Shown piece by piece: positions 46,887 through 60,700 of a DNA stretch of 64,000 nucleotides. Location: positions 1,803,001 through 1,867,000 of the forward strand of contig JAJFZO010000575.1 in the NCBI GenBank assembly GCA_021397835.1, given 5' to 3'. Position numbers and translations under genes: made by a program. The notes under the pieces were generated by a model. It was not told where the DNA came from. It was given only the letters and a program-made list of their open reading frames with translations, and did not search any database. Every line of letters starts with the position of its first letter. The first letter of the stretch is position 1. This stretch comes from Moringa oleifera (Eukaryota > Streptophyta > Magnoliopsida > Brassicales > Moringaceae).

Positions 46887-49800
46887 TTAACTGGAAGTAA
46901 ACCAAAGTTTAGGTAGTGTCTGTAGGACAGGGCAGACATCAGGTTGCCTCACGATGTAAATCTGATCACCAACTTCATTGTGAGAGTCCTGATTGCGATA
47001 CCATGTCCATAAAGCCCAAGTCTCATTCTTCACCTGAAATTCACATATCAACAGCACTAATTAGATTGCCGTCCTGTGGGTGTGCCTTGATGTCAGAAGC
47101 AGCAGCAGCAATCTAGTTATTATATACAGCAAAAGAGACGGAGAGAATACCTCCAGGATCCCATGACCAAAGCTGCTTTCCCTCAAGGCACTGTAATCAG
47201 GTTGTCTATCCCAACAGAATTTGCCAGCTGCTGGGCCTGTCGTAAAGTTTGCCGCACAGAAGCCACCCATGAAAGGATCGAGCGTAGTTGATGGCTCTGG
47301 ACAGTTACCAGGTTCATCAGCATACTCAATTGCCATCTTTTCACGGTTGCCACCATCTCCAACAGTGATATGTACAGGGCCGCATGGATCTAAAGAGTAA
47401 TTGTAAACTCTGTTTGACCTCTCGTAGGCATGAACCTAGTGACAATTCCCAAGTGAACAGATAACGATTCAAAGCACTAGAAAACAGGTCCACTCCATGT
47501 AAAAACAAGAATCCGGAATACTTACACTTCAGCCTTAGTGATCTCTTGCTTCATAACATTCACATAACTTAGTTCTCTACATGTAGGTATGATTTCTCAC
47601 TTTCCCCAAAAATTTTCAGTTTCTTATCTTTTATCTTATAACGGTTATGATTGGTTTTAATGAAACCTCTGTTTCCTCAAATGCTATGAATATATAATGG
47701 AACCCTTTTTATTCACATTGTACAGCCTAAACATTTCGACCATAGTTGTTTTTTCCATCACTTACATGTCCACTAAAGACTACGTCAACACCATAAGAGT
47801 AAAGTAATTCCTCCATTGCCACCCTCATACACTCTGCCTCTCTGTAATGGGCTTTGTAAGAACTATACCATGGTGGGTGCCAAGCAGCTACCAACCATGG
47901 TGTTACAGATCTATCAACTTTAGCCAAGTCCTTCTCTAGCCATTTATATTGCTCCGCTGCAAAAGAAAAGATATTGATTGGTAAATGGGAAGGCTTAGCC
48001 CATAGTTGGCTGAAATGGCTCGGAAAACTTACATGACTCAAATGAAATATTGAGCACATAAAGGTTCTTAGTGAAACAATAACTGTGGGTGTTCTATTAT
48101 TCTTAACATGCCGCTATCTTTCACACCAGCGTACAACAATACCAGTATGCTTCTTAATGTAAAACAAAATCTCAATAAATGCCTGTTACTTTCATACTAT
48201 ATATACAAGATATCATGCTCCTGGTTACAAGTTTGGAATGCTGTTAATCAACATCAACAAAGAGTTTGATATGGGCACCATTTGTTTCTTTTGTAGGAAG
48301 AATTACTCTTAGTTCTTGAATGCTTTAAACCCTTTATTAGCTTCTCCATTTCTTCAATACTTGTGTGTTCATGTCATAAATGGATACCAAAGAGGGACAT
48401 GGAATTACATCATAGAATCTTAATTAACAACAAATCCACCAAGGGTATGTAGCACATTTTATACTAGATAAAAGTGAAGCAGACACTATGGTAAAAGCAG
48501 GATATATTACCTGATTTGTCATAAGAAATATAGGCCCCAAGCATGATGATGTGTATCCCCCCTGCATTGAATGAGTAATAGAATGTCGATAAAGATCCAC
48601 TTTCTTTAGATGGGAAAGCAAATCTGGAACTATAAGCTGCAAATGCCTGCTTTCCAACTTGCTCTTCTATCTCATGATTCCCTTCTATCACCATTATCGG
48701 AATTTTAGAAACTAAAGCCTGCATAAACCTGCAGGGGAACATCCAGCAATAACAATGTCAGTTCACTTATTAAAAAAAAAAAGTAAAGAGAAAACAAAAG
48801 GCTAACAAACAAAATGCCTCACCTTCCCCAGTAATCCCAACGGGGCTGATAGGTCTCATGTATAGGAGTGTGTGGAAATGAGCACGAGTAGCAGTCAGAG
48901 CTAGTTCCATTAGCGAGGTATAAGTTCGCATAACTCACATCACCAACTAATAGAACAAGATCAGGCTGGTTACAGCTCATATGACTAATTGTAGTAGTTG
49001 TATTATAAGTAAGACCAAGATCTCCCACAATTGCTATTCTGTTAGGATAACTCCGCGGACTAGAAACTGGCATGGTCTTGAAATGGTGGACACTACTCAT
49101 GGCTGGTATTGAGGGATCCCCACATCGGTAATAGTACAGTGCGCTGGGCTTCAACCCTGTAAAGACATGATAACAACAAAACAAATGAATTTACAGGGCA
49201 ATTCACTACATTCCCAAGTCAAGGAAGGAAATATAATGAATCAAACCTGTAAGACGAACATGGTGTATAATTCCGGAGGTATAGTTCTGGAGGCCTTCAA
49301 AAGGGTAAAGCTGGTTATAAACAAGAGAATAGCCCCTAGCTTCCTTGTTTAATAAATGTCTTATCCTCCCAAATCGAACAACACTTGCGACCTTCTTAGG
49401 GTCTAATGGCTTTATATTCTTACCAATTTGGAATGTTCCTGAATGTCAACCCACACAAATAACATGTTAATGATTGGTATACAAATTAGTCTTTGAATCT
49501 ATCTTTTTTCTAGGTACAAATTAAGAAAAGGGAAAAGAAAACAAAGAGTTCAGTTCTCATATCTTTTTTCTTGATACAAAATAAGAAAAGGAAAAAGAAA
49601 AACAGAGAGTTCAGTTCTCATCATGAAAATACTCTAACAATTATCATTATATCTTCTGTTTTTTTGGCAACCAGACATAGAAAAACCAAAATTTGAGCCA
49701 AAAAGGAAAAGCTCTGATAAAGTTAACATACACGCTGAGAACACAAGTGATCTTAATTACTATAAGAACTAAAACAGATACGAAAAGTAGTAACTGAAAT

Positions 49801-50227
49801 CGAATCCAATGACCATATCACCAATACTTCAAGCAACAAGTGATTAAATCGTTGATTAAACAAACAGAAAAGTACACCCAAACTAGTAAAATAAAATTTT
49901 TAATAATTAACTCATAGCAACATGGTGTTTGCAAAACGCGAAGAAAACGAAAGGGAGGGAACCTGTTATCCACGAGACCCAGACGGAATCGTGGGTGGCA
50001 GAGAGGGAGAGAGAAATCTGTTCCGGTTGGAATCCCTTGACGCGGCGACGCACCCTGGAATCTGTGTCAGGCAAATCAACGGCGTTGCCGCGCCAGCTGA
50101 CGTCGAAAGGGACCGTGATGGGCTTGAAAGGGCCGTCCAAAGTCGATGGAATCTTGGCGTGAATCCCTACGACGACGAGGAGCCAACACCAGAGTGGCCC
50201 AAAGGCAGGAGACGGCCAAAACGCCAT
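46887..50227 (-). CDS. PAP15: Purple acid phosphatase 15 (phytase-type PAP)
   Basis: Seven exons on minus: 50227-49963, 49438-49247, 49156-48823, 48728-48511, 47956-47766, 47435-47151 and 47033-46887, encoding 543 aa (Arabidopsis PAP15 is about 532). A signal peptide (LWCWLLVVVGIHA) is followed by the mature start IPSTLDGPFKPITVP, almost the same as PAP15. An N-terminal fibronectin-III-like domain precedes the metallophosphatase domain. All five metal-ligand blocks are present: VGDLG (about 197), GDVSY (about 222), GNHE (about 281), AWHPPWY (about 361) and GHVH (about 400), so the Fe(III)-metal(II) centre should be intact. PAP15 hydrolyses phytate and other phosphate esters and in Arabidopsis has been linked to ascorbate synthesis and pollen. 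N-glycosylation sites such as NYTS and NGTS fit a secreted or vacuolar protein. The last residues (VLQTLPKLWFTSS) differ from Arabidopsis. Confidence 0.95.
49501..49621. repeat. Tandem duplication of about 60 bp in PAP15 intron 1
   Basis: Two adjacent copies, 49501-49560 and 49561-49621, share ATCTTTTTTCT at the start and GAGTTCAGTTCTCAT at the end, with several substitutions between. It lies in the 524-nt first intron, away from splice sites. Confidence 0.88.
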
Positions 50228-51671
50228 CGTCAAGGGGACAGGTCCCGATCTCTCATCGACTGAGTGCGCGAGAAGGAATAGCTTTACCTGGAAAGAAGGA
50301 ATATGCTGCTTGTGTCATTGTCTACGTGTCTTTTTAAACAGTTAGCGACCGTTAGCTTTTTGTTACTTATTTAAAACGGAATCGGATCTTTAAAAATTAA
50401 TTGGGTCGACCCGTCCGGTATGTTTAATTATGGGCCCACCAAGAGCCCAATCACAGCTCAACGCCAAGGAGGCCCATGACTTACGGAGGTAAATGGATGA
50501 GTCTTCCACGTCATCACCGACCCACCCACTTGCCATAAACAACCAAAACGAAAACCACTGGAGCTGACACGGACAACGGCACCTGTAGCCTCCGGCCGCT
50601 TTCAACTGATTAACACGACACCGCATTAACAACAATATTGGTTCTCGGTGTTAGTTTGGCTGGTGGTGTTAAGGAGGCTGAGTGGATGGGACACAAGGAC
50701 AGCTTTTGAAGCGTAAAAGTAGTCTGCACTTGTCAGAAGACAGACAGCCATTTGCAGAACCAAAAGAACAGTTCCCAAGGAATGGACTAAGCAGTAGGCA
50801 ATGGCGCCAATCTCTTTGCCTTCTCCATTAAAAAACTCAGTCAGTGGCCACTCACGAAAACATGCACGCCAGGTGTTTGTTTTCATTTTCGATGAGAGCA
50901 GTCTGTGGGTGAGAAGGCTTCTGTTTGCCAGCCAAGCAAAAGAGCAGCTTCAACCAGATTCACATGTTTGCCATCAATATTAGCATTTCCCAAGGTAGTC
51001 ATCCAGTAAATAAGCTGACTTTGATACTTACAGAATAATCCACCAGGCCCAATAAAGAATTTACACATTTACACAAGCTGAATTAAGATTACATTTGCAG
51101 ATTCAATCTCTCATCCAATTCAACCTATCGTATTCAAGCATCGATAAGTTAAACTGTTCAGTAGATTCAACTACATTCAGCTAACATAGTGAGCAAAGTT
51201 TTCCCTCTTGCATACAAAACCAATAGGATTCCACTACTATAGTGCACAGAGGAAATGCAAAGCAAAGTGATGCCGATACTTGCATACAAAAAGAAACCCC
51301 AAAGCAAAGTGATGCCCGTTACTTGCATACAAATCCAACCAAATCTTGACTAAAATAGACTTTCTTGCTCTGTACATAAAAAGAAATTTGGAAGAGAAAG
51401 TCATAAGGTCCCTAGCAAGATGAGAGAGAATAGGTAGATGTCAGACAATTTGATTTCTCATAAGGTTCAGAAGCAGAGTCACAGAGTCACCATGTATAAG
51501 ATTAACAGCTATTTGACATCTAGAATACTACTTGGAATCATAGACACTTAGATGTGATGTATGGATTCCAAGAGCAAACAAAATTTGCAGTATCAAGTTC
51601 TATACTAGTAGGCTCTCGAATAATACAGAGAGAATACTCAACCCCACAACAGAATGGAGCAATTTATCTAC
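50228..51671. other. PAP15 upstream region and XRI1 3' flank
   Basis: PAP15 and the XRI1-like gene are both on minus, so this interval holds the PAP15 promoter (about 50228-50900) and the XRI1 3'UTR near 51400-51671. A TGGGCCCACC palindromic TCP/site II-type motif lies near 50430. A short direct repeat with the core AAAGCAAAGTGATGCC and ACTTGCATACAAA occurs at 51259-51290 and again at 51301-51333. No gene was identified. Confidence 0.5.
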
Positions 51672-54474
51672 TCAGCCTCTTGTCCTCATAATTGTAATGC
51701 TGCCTTTTCCTCCTTCAGTGCGAATTTTTGTTTTGCCAACAACAGGCTTACCAGAAAAGGCTGAAGTTGGGTAAGCAGAAGGATCCTCGGTAATTTGCTT
51801 TGACTTTGATGGTGGAGGAGTGCGAATACGCTGGTTTATATCCTTGAGAGTCACATCTCCATGCACACCGCAAGGTTTAATGAATGCAAATGGATAGACA
51901 ACAGATGAGGCTAGCTTGGTAGGGGGCCGTATGAAAGACTTCTTGCCTGAATGAGAAAAACAAAATCCTTTTTCTCGGAAGTTCTCGAGGAAAATCAAAG
52001 CGAAATAAAGAAAAAAAAAAACATAAGCCTCAACCAGCTAGAACTGCTCTTTTGTGGTCTGGAGCAATTTGGTTTCTAAACATGTTTTAAGTGAAGGTTC
52101 AGTTTCCTGTTTCCTGCCCCAACATTTCAGTTTGGTCTGAAGTGCAAACAGTAAAGAAAGGACTATGAACAAATACCTTTGAAAATAACATTACTAGAAG
52201 TCCGGTTGAGACGCTGCTGAGCTACATTGGCTTCAGACCCAGGCAGAACATTGCAGAACTCTACCACAGAGAACTCATTGAAAATAGAAGAATAAAGAAG
52301 AAGCATAGTAAAAGGTATTAATTGGAAAAGCATGCTCAAGTACCTGAAATGTTTATTTGAATATCAGATGCACCAGAGAAGTTCCTGAGTCTCACATTAT
52401 ACAAGGGTCAGATCATAGTGCAATGGTGATCAAACCAAAAAGCTATAGTCCAAATAAGCATACATGTCATCAGGACTAAATTGCATCTCAGCATCATTAA
52501 AGCATTCAGCAAGCCACCCTTCAGATGATTGACCAAGGCCATCATAACTGGAAGCAGTCGCATCTTCTGAAAAGTATTACATTACATTTAAAAACTGCGT
52601 AACACCAAACTTAGTAGTTGTATAAAAACATATTACAGGAGACAAACCGGAAAACCCTGGCATCCACAGTGGTTCTTCAGATAAAACCTCTTCCAATGAA
52701 TCCAGCCTCTCCTATACATAGTTGAGAACACAAAATTGATATTTCAACATCTGATATCATCTAAAAGTAGAGACTAAATGGTGGTAAGAAGTGCCACTTA
52801 GTATTTGAACACTAGTTGGATGCATTCAACAAATTACTATGTTAAAGCGTACTGGAAACTACAGTAAATCCATCACAAATGTTCAAAACACATTTTAAAA
52901 TAGCATTTAACCAGTGCTGGATGCTCTTTTTGTAAGATACCAGACAAGAAATGAGTTCTTAAGCACTTTCATTTGATTTTAGGATGCATAGATACCGGAC
53001 AAGAAATGAGTTTTACTGGACTAACATTTGATTTTAGGAAGGCAGATGATGTCTCTTCACTCCGAAGGGAGGAATCTGATACTTGAGAGTCAAATTGTAG
53101 CATTCGGCGTCTTTTCACTTGTGAACAAGATTCCCTGCATAGTTCTGGTTCCTTGATCATGTTATCTGCATCCAATCTTTTAGATTAGAAAATGTGTCTG
53201 AGCAATTTGTGCTCACTACAAAAGCAGGAATGGAAACAACAATGCGAAATAAAGCCCTACCACCATGAGAAACATGGTAAGCCAAATCTCCACAAGCCTT
53301 AACCGGGGTAGTTTCCTCAAACATGTAAGAAAGATCTTCTTCATTCAATGTCACTTCATTCCACAAGGACTCGGATATTTCGGCTGAACAAACATGATTT
53401 AATCAGTCTTTATTTACCCCTTAACCAGTTAATTAGCATATTAGGAATCATAATGAGAACTTACTAAAATTGGACTCCTTTTCAAGACAGTAGTCCTCCC
53501 CTTGAAAATCCCATGACTGGTCACTACAATTTATTTCACACAGCAGAGATAGTGCAAAAACCTTAGACACGTACAACTAAAGTTGAAAATGTAAATGGAG
53601 CATAACTACTATGTAAGAAGCACTCCAGTTCAAAACAGAGACTTCTTTACTAAATTAATATGGTTATAAAATCTCATGTAAACATTAAAATCAAATGCTG
53701 TCTCCCCCTTTATCATTTGGTGAAAGAAACAAGAAACAAATCAGGTATCAACATTAAAAACATCATCACCAAAAGAATAAATAGACATTCGACTAAAATG
53801 GACCATCAGGTAGCAGAACAATAACATAAAAATAAACAGTACAAGCTAACAAATAAAAGAGATTGAAGGTAAAAATGGAGCGTTGGATCCAATTATGCGG
53901 AAGTGAACAAACATCACATGTAGAATAAAGATTAAAGAATGCCACTTTCTACAATTAAGATCTAAGCAGAGTAATCAAAACCTAAAGGGGAAAAATTAAT
54001 AATAACTTATGAATGAGATAATAACAAGCAAGCGAGAAGAAAAGAGGGGAAAAACATAACAATGACCCACCATTCTCTTAAGAGCCCACATCTTCTTTGT
54101 TCCAACAATTAAAAATCAAAGATATCAAAACCAGCACTAAGGAGATTAAACCATTCAAAAATTAAACTATAAAGAAAAGAACAAGACAATAACAAGAATG
54201 AAAGGGTGAAATCTGGCAAACCCATCTAGTAGACCAGCATGACCAAAATCAGACAATGTTTCGCGGCATAGATACCAGTCAAAAACTAAACATTAAAGGG
54301 GAAAAAACCCAGAAACACACATCGCAAAAGATACATTGTGAAATCCACCAAGAAATCAAGAAAAAAAAAAAAGACAGATCACAAAAGATACATTCTCAGA
54401 GACATCCAGCAAAGCTAGTCATAGATAAGAATTTACCTGTTATTCTTGTAATCCATCACTCTATCTGCCATCAT
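51672..54474 (-). CDS. XRI1: XRI1-like protein (X-ray induced transcript 1 family)
   Basis: Nine exons on minus: 54474-54437, 53523-53465, 53383-53261, 53165-53026, 52711-52648, 52566-52464, 52384-52344, 52260-52177 and 51946-51672, encoding 308 aa. Two ATGs in tandem open the frame (MMADRVMDYKNN); the first was taken. Conserved blocks include SLWNEVTLNEEDLSYMFEET, CGDLAYHV, EPLWMPGFSED and the C-terminal VYPFAFIKPCGVHGDVTLKD-INQRI, the family signature. There is no recognised enzymatic domain; a KRRR basic patch suits a nuclear protein. In Arabidopsis, XRI1 (At5g48720) is strongly induced by X-rays, interacts with MND1 and is required for post-meiotic pollen development and meiotic DNA repair. 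The same function here is inferred from similarity. The homologous PPR gene lies 13 kb away in this window and is adjacent in Arabidopsis. Confidence 0.9.
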
Positions 54475-54760
54475 ATGGTGCCCAGATATCACAGCCGCCT
54501 GAATATCACAGCCTTTCTCTTCCCTCTTGCGTCACTTCCGTCAAAAGTAGCCGTTACCGAGAGCTCAACTTCGTTCTATATATAACCCCAGAAGCACTAT
54601 GTCTTTATATGTATATATATAGAGAGAGCACTTGGCTGGTCTCCGCTTGAGAAATGTGCTGCTGCTACTTATCTACAGTGAAGTAAAGAAAAAGCGCCGT
54701 CTGTCTCTCCCTCCCTAATTTTCTCTGTCCTCTCTTTTTCTACAGCCTCGTTTTTCTCTG

Positions 54761-54768
54761 TTTTTATA
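54761..54768 (-). promoter_or_regulatory. Probable TATA box of the XRI1-like gene
   Basis: On minus the sequence reads ACTATAAAAACAG, with TATAAAAA at 54768-54761. It is followed by a CT/GA-rich leader and a TA/GA microsatellite at about 54606-54628, then the start codon at 54474. A transcription start near 54730 would be expected. Confidence 0.45.
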
Positions 54769-54799
54769 GTGAGAAAATATCCTGAAAAGTCCATTACAG

Positions 54800-57470
54800 T
54801 GCACGCTTCACTCCCTGGACCCTCCCTTTTCAGGTCCGTTACTCGGGGGATTACCTCATAAAATAATAAAAAAATTACATTAGCCCCCTCTAGTTCTAGC
54901 ATCGTGTCGTTTCCTTCCCCAAGATTTCTTCTGCTCTTAGGTTGCTTCACGCCCTCGTTTCGGCGCGTGGACCAACCGTCATATCGTGGGAACCAAACTG
55001 CCCGTGCCAGTTGACCCCACTACTCACTCTTGTGGGTGCTCTCGCGCGTTATCCGCTTGCTCCAATCACGTAGTTCACCTCTTTTGAACGGCGCGTGAGA
55101 AACGAGTCTCCTCAAATTGATTTGAAACATGGTCATTAGTCATGGCTTGTTCCTTGCTGGATTGGGTTCGGGCTTGGGCTGAGATGAATCGGATCCTACC
55201 ACTCTCGAAACGGTGCAATCATTTGGCCCAATGCATCAGGCACCGTTTGGATCCGTTAATCTTAATTTTATTTCCAAAAAAAGAATAAATTGTAGATAAG
55301 CTATTTACAGAAAAACCAGCAAGGAATGATAAAAGATTCCTCTATATGTGATTACTTTTAATTTTATCAAGAAAAACAGATTGTCTCATATTATATTTAT
55401 TAATAAATTATTTAAAATTATAATTTTAAAATATGAACAAACAAATCAACTAAATTATTAATTTATTATCAAATTAATAATTAAATAAATATAGTTTTAT
55501 ATAAAATTATAAAATACAAATTCAACCATTATTAACGGTAATGACATAAATGATGAAATAAATATATTCATTAAAGTTAATGAGTTTACCATATCAAACT
55601 CAAATATTTGAAGATAAATACTATCAAAATAATAAATTTTAAATTAATAATTATTTTTTTATAATTTTAAAACAAGTACACAAAATATAAAAAAATTAAC
55701 TTTTTTATATTACATACCAAATGAAATCTAAATTAGATTTTTATATATAATATAAGATATATATACATATATTATGATTTCCTAATTTTTTGGTTATGAA
55801 GAAGATCCTTAAACTTACAAGTCGCACAATAAGAATTTTTGTTTATGGTTTTAACTTTTATTATTACTATGAATCAAATTTATTTTAATTATAAATTAAT
55901 CAAAATCTTTTATTAATGATATATACGTTAATATTTTAAATAATAAAAAATTAAATTCATAAATTATCATGTTAATGAGATAAAAAAATTATAAAATATA
56001 TAAATTTCAATTATTACATATTTCTATTATTATTTAGCTTTCATTGTAGTTTTATGCATTAATTTCTATCATTATTTTTATAATAAAATAATATTAAATA
56101 AATACATATTTCTGAAGTTTAGTCTTCTTGAATTTTTCCTATTACAGTTTCTTTTTTTTTCATCCGATCTATTTTTTTTTTTTTTTACTTGTCGGATTTT
56201 ATTTATATCATAGTAAATTAATTTTGGTAATAAGAAATGTCATTGAAAATGTAAGAATGAATCGAAGAACAACTCCAACTAGACATTGTAATAATCAATC
56301 TATTTTTTTATATATGTATTTAAAATAGAATGATCGTTAATTTAAAATCAAATGATCTATGCATAATATATCAAAGAGAAAAGGAAAACAAATCATATGA
56401 TAAATATAGAAAGAAACATTAAACTAAATTTCTTTTTTAATTTAAATATTGATGTATTGATTTCAACAATTATATAGAATATTTTAATTTAATTTAAATT
56501 AGATTAAAACATGAAGAATTAATAATGTTTTTGTTGTTAAAAATATTTTTAAGGTTATTTAAAGAAGTTTTATATTTAGTTTATCAATTTTGAATAATTT
56601 TTTAACTTACAAACTATTTTGTGATTTTTAATTATTTCATAATATAAATTAAAAATAATTTTCAGAAAATTTAAATATATTTTCATTAGTGTAAAATTTA
56701 AAATTAAAATTCATATTAAATATTTTTTAATACCGTACAAATCAAATCAATTTAAAACATTAAATACACCATTGATTTAATTGATTGAAAGTAAGCAAAT
56801 AGCACCCAAAAAAGCTTTAGGCTGTTTTTCCTTTGAAAATTCAAATTTGATTATTGAAATTGCTTCCGTAAATTTGGTGATTACCAAATGAAATAAAAAA
56901 TTCACCAAAATTAATTTCTCATAAATTAACTTTAATCTCTTTAATATCGTCCTTTTATGGACATTAAAATTCATACTTAAATTATAACTAAAAGCTCAAA
57001 ATAGGCCATTAAATTGGCTTCAACGATGCCTTTATGTGAAAATAAAAATTAAGCCAAGAAAATAGGGAATCAAATAAAAAAAGTTTTTTTATTAGAAAGA
57101 GAAAGTCAAAGCAGTAATTTTTTTATTTTTTATTAATATTAAATAAAAAATAGTGAAAACAATTTTTTTTTGTTAACAAAATTTCTGATCTGGTTGAAGC
57201 TTAGAATTTATTTTAATTATTTATCCATTGATTAAAATTTATTTTATTATTTTTTAAATAATAAGATTTTATTAATATTTAAAAATATATTTTAATTTTT
57301 TTGAAATATTTTTTCATAAATTTTTATAATTATATAAAATAAAAAATTTAAAAGCAATAATAAATTTTTTTCACTGATTTATCTCATAATAATGAAATTT
57401 ATGAAAAAAACCAAAAGAGTTAAGGTAAAAACTAAAACCGAAAAAGGGTAAAGGAGAGAAGCGAAGGAGT
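54800..57470. other. Divergent upstream region between the XRI1-like gene and ERD2
   Basis: The first 450 bp (to about 55250) are relatively GC-rich and belong to the XRI1 upstream region. From about 55260 to 57400 the DNA is very AT-rich with long A/T runs. The largest ORFs are under 70 codons. No transposon ends or genes were recognised. The ERD2 promoter should lie in the last few hundred bases (CACGC/GCGCGC-rich near 57475-57500). Confidence 0.5.
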
Positions 57471-57791
57471 GCAGAACACGCACGCAAACTCACGCGCGCG
57501 ATGGACACAAACTAAAAAGCTAAAAGGACTTCACACATTGTCCTTCCAGTCTCTTCTGGGCTAATCTCTGTTCCTGTCTCGTGCCTCTCTCTCGCTCTCC
57601 CTGGCTTGTTTAACTCGTGCAAACTGCAACAGATACGCCATCTCGAATCCCTGCAAGAATTAGACCGGCATTTCTCTCAGTTTGTTGTCTCTGGGGCCTT
57701 GATCTGTGGTATCCCCGCTAAATAGAGATTGATTAAGTGGCCGATACCCATTAATAGTGAAAGGTGAAGCAGGAAAAGAAGAACAGAAGAG

Positions 57792-60700
57792 ATGAATATA
57801 TTTAGATTAGCAGGTGATATGACTCACCTGGCCAGTGTTCTTGTCTTGCTCCTCAAGATCCACACCATCAAATCCTGCGCGGGTACCCATAATTTATATC
57901 TGCATTTCTGTACTTATATATATATGTATATGCATTATCTGATTTAAGATTATAGTACATCGGTAACTTTGTTACTTGTTTTTTTTCCCTCTCATTTTTC
58001 ATTTTCTTTTCGTTACTTTTTATTATTGGTCATTTTTTGCTTCAAGATGTGAATTTTTCATGTTTTGCTTATTAGCTACAAGTTCCCCAGAATTTAGGGT
58101 TAGATTGTAATTTGGTTTTAATGTTTGAAAGGCCTTATATGTACACTGGCCGTTTGGTAGTAATAAGCTCAGGCAAAAATCATCAAATTGATAAATTGTG
58201 CAATATATAGAAATGTCAGATCTAGCTCTGTACTGTTTTGACAATGGGCTCGGTAGTCTGCTTGTTAGCTCTTCCATGCATATGAGGTATGTGTGCACCA
58301 CCGAGTAGCAATTTCAGTTTTATTAGGAGAAGATTTTATGACCTCCAAACTAATAATACTTCAAAGTAACTTAATAATCTGTGATGTTTTGGTGGATTGA
58401 TTTTCTTTTTGGTTTTAAGAAATATGTGTTAATTATCTACTAAAAAAAAAAAGAAAAGAAATATGTGTTAATTAAAAGCATGAAAAAAGAATTGCATCCT
58501 GAAGTCCAAAACATCTGAAAACTCACCAAATAACTGTGAAACCAACTTTCCCTATACAACTTTTATAGCTTTTATAAGTATATATGAGGAAGCATACAAC
58601 AAGATGTAAAAAAATGTGAAATATGGTTGATGCCTACTGTAAAAGAAGTGTTTTTTGGCCTGTGATTCTTGCCTGTTGTGAGGTCTAACAAAGTGTGGTA
58701 AGGCAACGGAAGTAACTTTGCATGAGTGGCATAGGGTTATGGCATTCCATTAGAGACCTAGTTGCAAAGTTCTCCAGACCGAGGCCATTATGAAATTATT
58801 CGATAAACTTGCAGTGCTAGTAGTCAGAATAATTTTATTTCTCACAGTCTTGTGATCAGACCAATTTTGTCGATAAATGCTGTTGTAACTTTTCTCAGCA
58901 TTGTGGTTCAGTTATATGACATCTGACAAGTGGGTTCTTATATGCAGGCATTTCTTTGAAGACTCAAGAACTCTATGCCATCGTTTTTGCAACTCGCTAC
59001 TTGGATATCTTTACTGATTTTATATCTTTATATAATACCATCATGAAGTTAATTTTTTTGGGAAGTTCTTTTTCAATTGTTTGGTACATGAGGTACCACA
59101 AGATTGTTCGGAGGTCTTATGACAGGGAGCAAGACACCTTCCGCCATTTTTTTCTTGTTCTCCCTTGCATAGCCTTGGCCCTTTTTATAAATGAGAAATT
59201 CACCTTTAAGGAGGTATGTCTATGTCTGCTTCTAATTGCAATTATATGTAGGTTGTTGGGCCTTCTACTAACTTTAGTCTCAGGCTACTCAACTCTATTT
59301 ATCTACAAAATTGTTTTAAAAATGTGGTCATGACTTCTTGTATGCATCATGATCTCAGGTTATGTGGACATTTTCATTGTACCTGGAGGCCGTTGCCATA
59401 ATTCCACAGCTTGTACTCTTACAGAGGACTAAGAATATTGACAACTTGACTGGGCAATATGTATTTCTTCTCGGGTATGTTATCTCTCCATGAATTCTTT
59501 ACCAATATTGAAGTACTCAACTTTTTTACTTTATACATCTTAATTAAATTCATGTTTCTTGTTTTTTCAATTTGTTATTATTCTTGTTAGAGTTATCGTA
59601 GAAATCAACTCTCTCATATGACAGCGAGTCATGGTTAACATCCTGGCATCTATATTCTTTGGTTTATTGGTGAAGTGTCGAGTTCAAAGTCCAAACTGTG
59701 ATAGTTGTATTAGGTAGAGTCTTCTGTAGGACACGTGTCATAAATGTGGTGTAAAATGTATCCCGTGCTGCTGCTGATTAGATCGATATCACAATTGATC
59801 AGAATATGGATTTTCAATTGATAACGGCATGAACTGTTTTGGTAATAATCTTGTTCTCTGGAGTTGTGGAGCAGTCACTTAATTTCTTCCATAACTAAGT
59901 GATAGTAAAATTAATTACATACGTGGTAGCCCTTGAAATTTACTGGGCTGTTTGAAAAGAATTGTACCTAAAGGTTCCTGATTTCCAAGAAAAAAATTGT
60001 ACCTAAAGGTTGAGCTGGATCTGAACCCGTTCAGCCCAATGATAAGCAAACATCGATTCGTAGACCAGGTGCTGGTGCAAATCTCCTCAGGGTCACTGGA
60101 GGGTCTTTCTGGTCGTTATCTTCAAGATCTCGAGGAGGGTGGGTCTCCCATCTGTTAGTTGGATTCCCCTACCTTATACCTTGTCTATTAGGATAAAAAA
60201 GTTTTGAGCTTGATCTGAAATCTACTGAGACTGAACATGTTTGGTGCACCAAATGAACCTCTGCTGAAATTAAGTATATTGATTGTGCTTGACCAGTTTC
60301 TATACTAATATGGGATTCCATGCTCTGCTTCCTAGTTACTCCCAAACAATGTTGAGAATTAATTTCTCTTTCACTTCATCTCTCAGGAATCAAACTTTTC
60401 TTCTTGATGAATATTTGTTGATGAATTATAATGACAATTAGTGTTGACAAAGCCACTTGCAATGTGGAAATCATTCTTGTCAGAGAAATGATTTCCTGTT
60501 AAAATTTGAGCCCCTTTACCCTGATCTGTATTCTACCGAATATCTTTATACACTGTTAAACGCGTTTTAACAAAATCTTTCATCCTAGTGAGCACTTTTT
60601 AACATCACTTCTCCCAGTGATCTCGAAAATTTGTCATCTATTTCCAGAATCTATTTACTGTTTGGTGGGAAACATCATATTTGTCAACATTTTGAATTAT

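Noticed and set aside
50626..50886. 86-codon minus ORF with a hydrophobic stretch upstream of PAP15
   Set aside because: No known family, no splice-compatible neighbours, and it lies in the expected promoter region.
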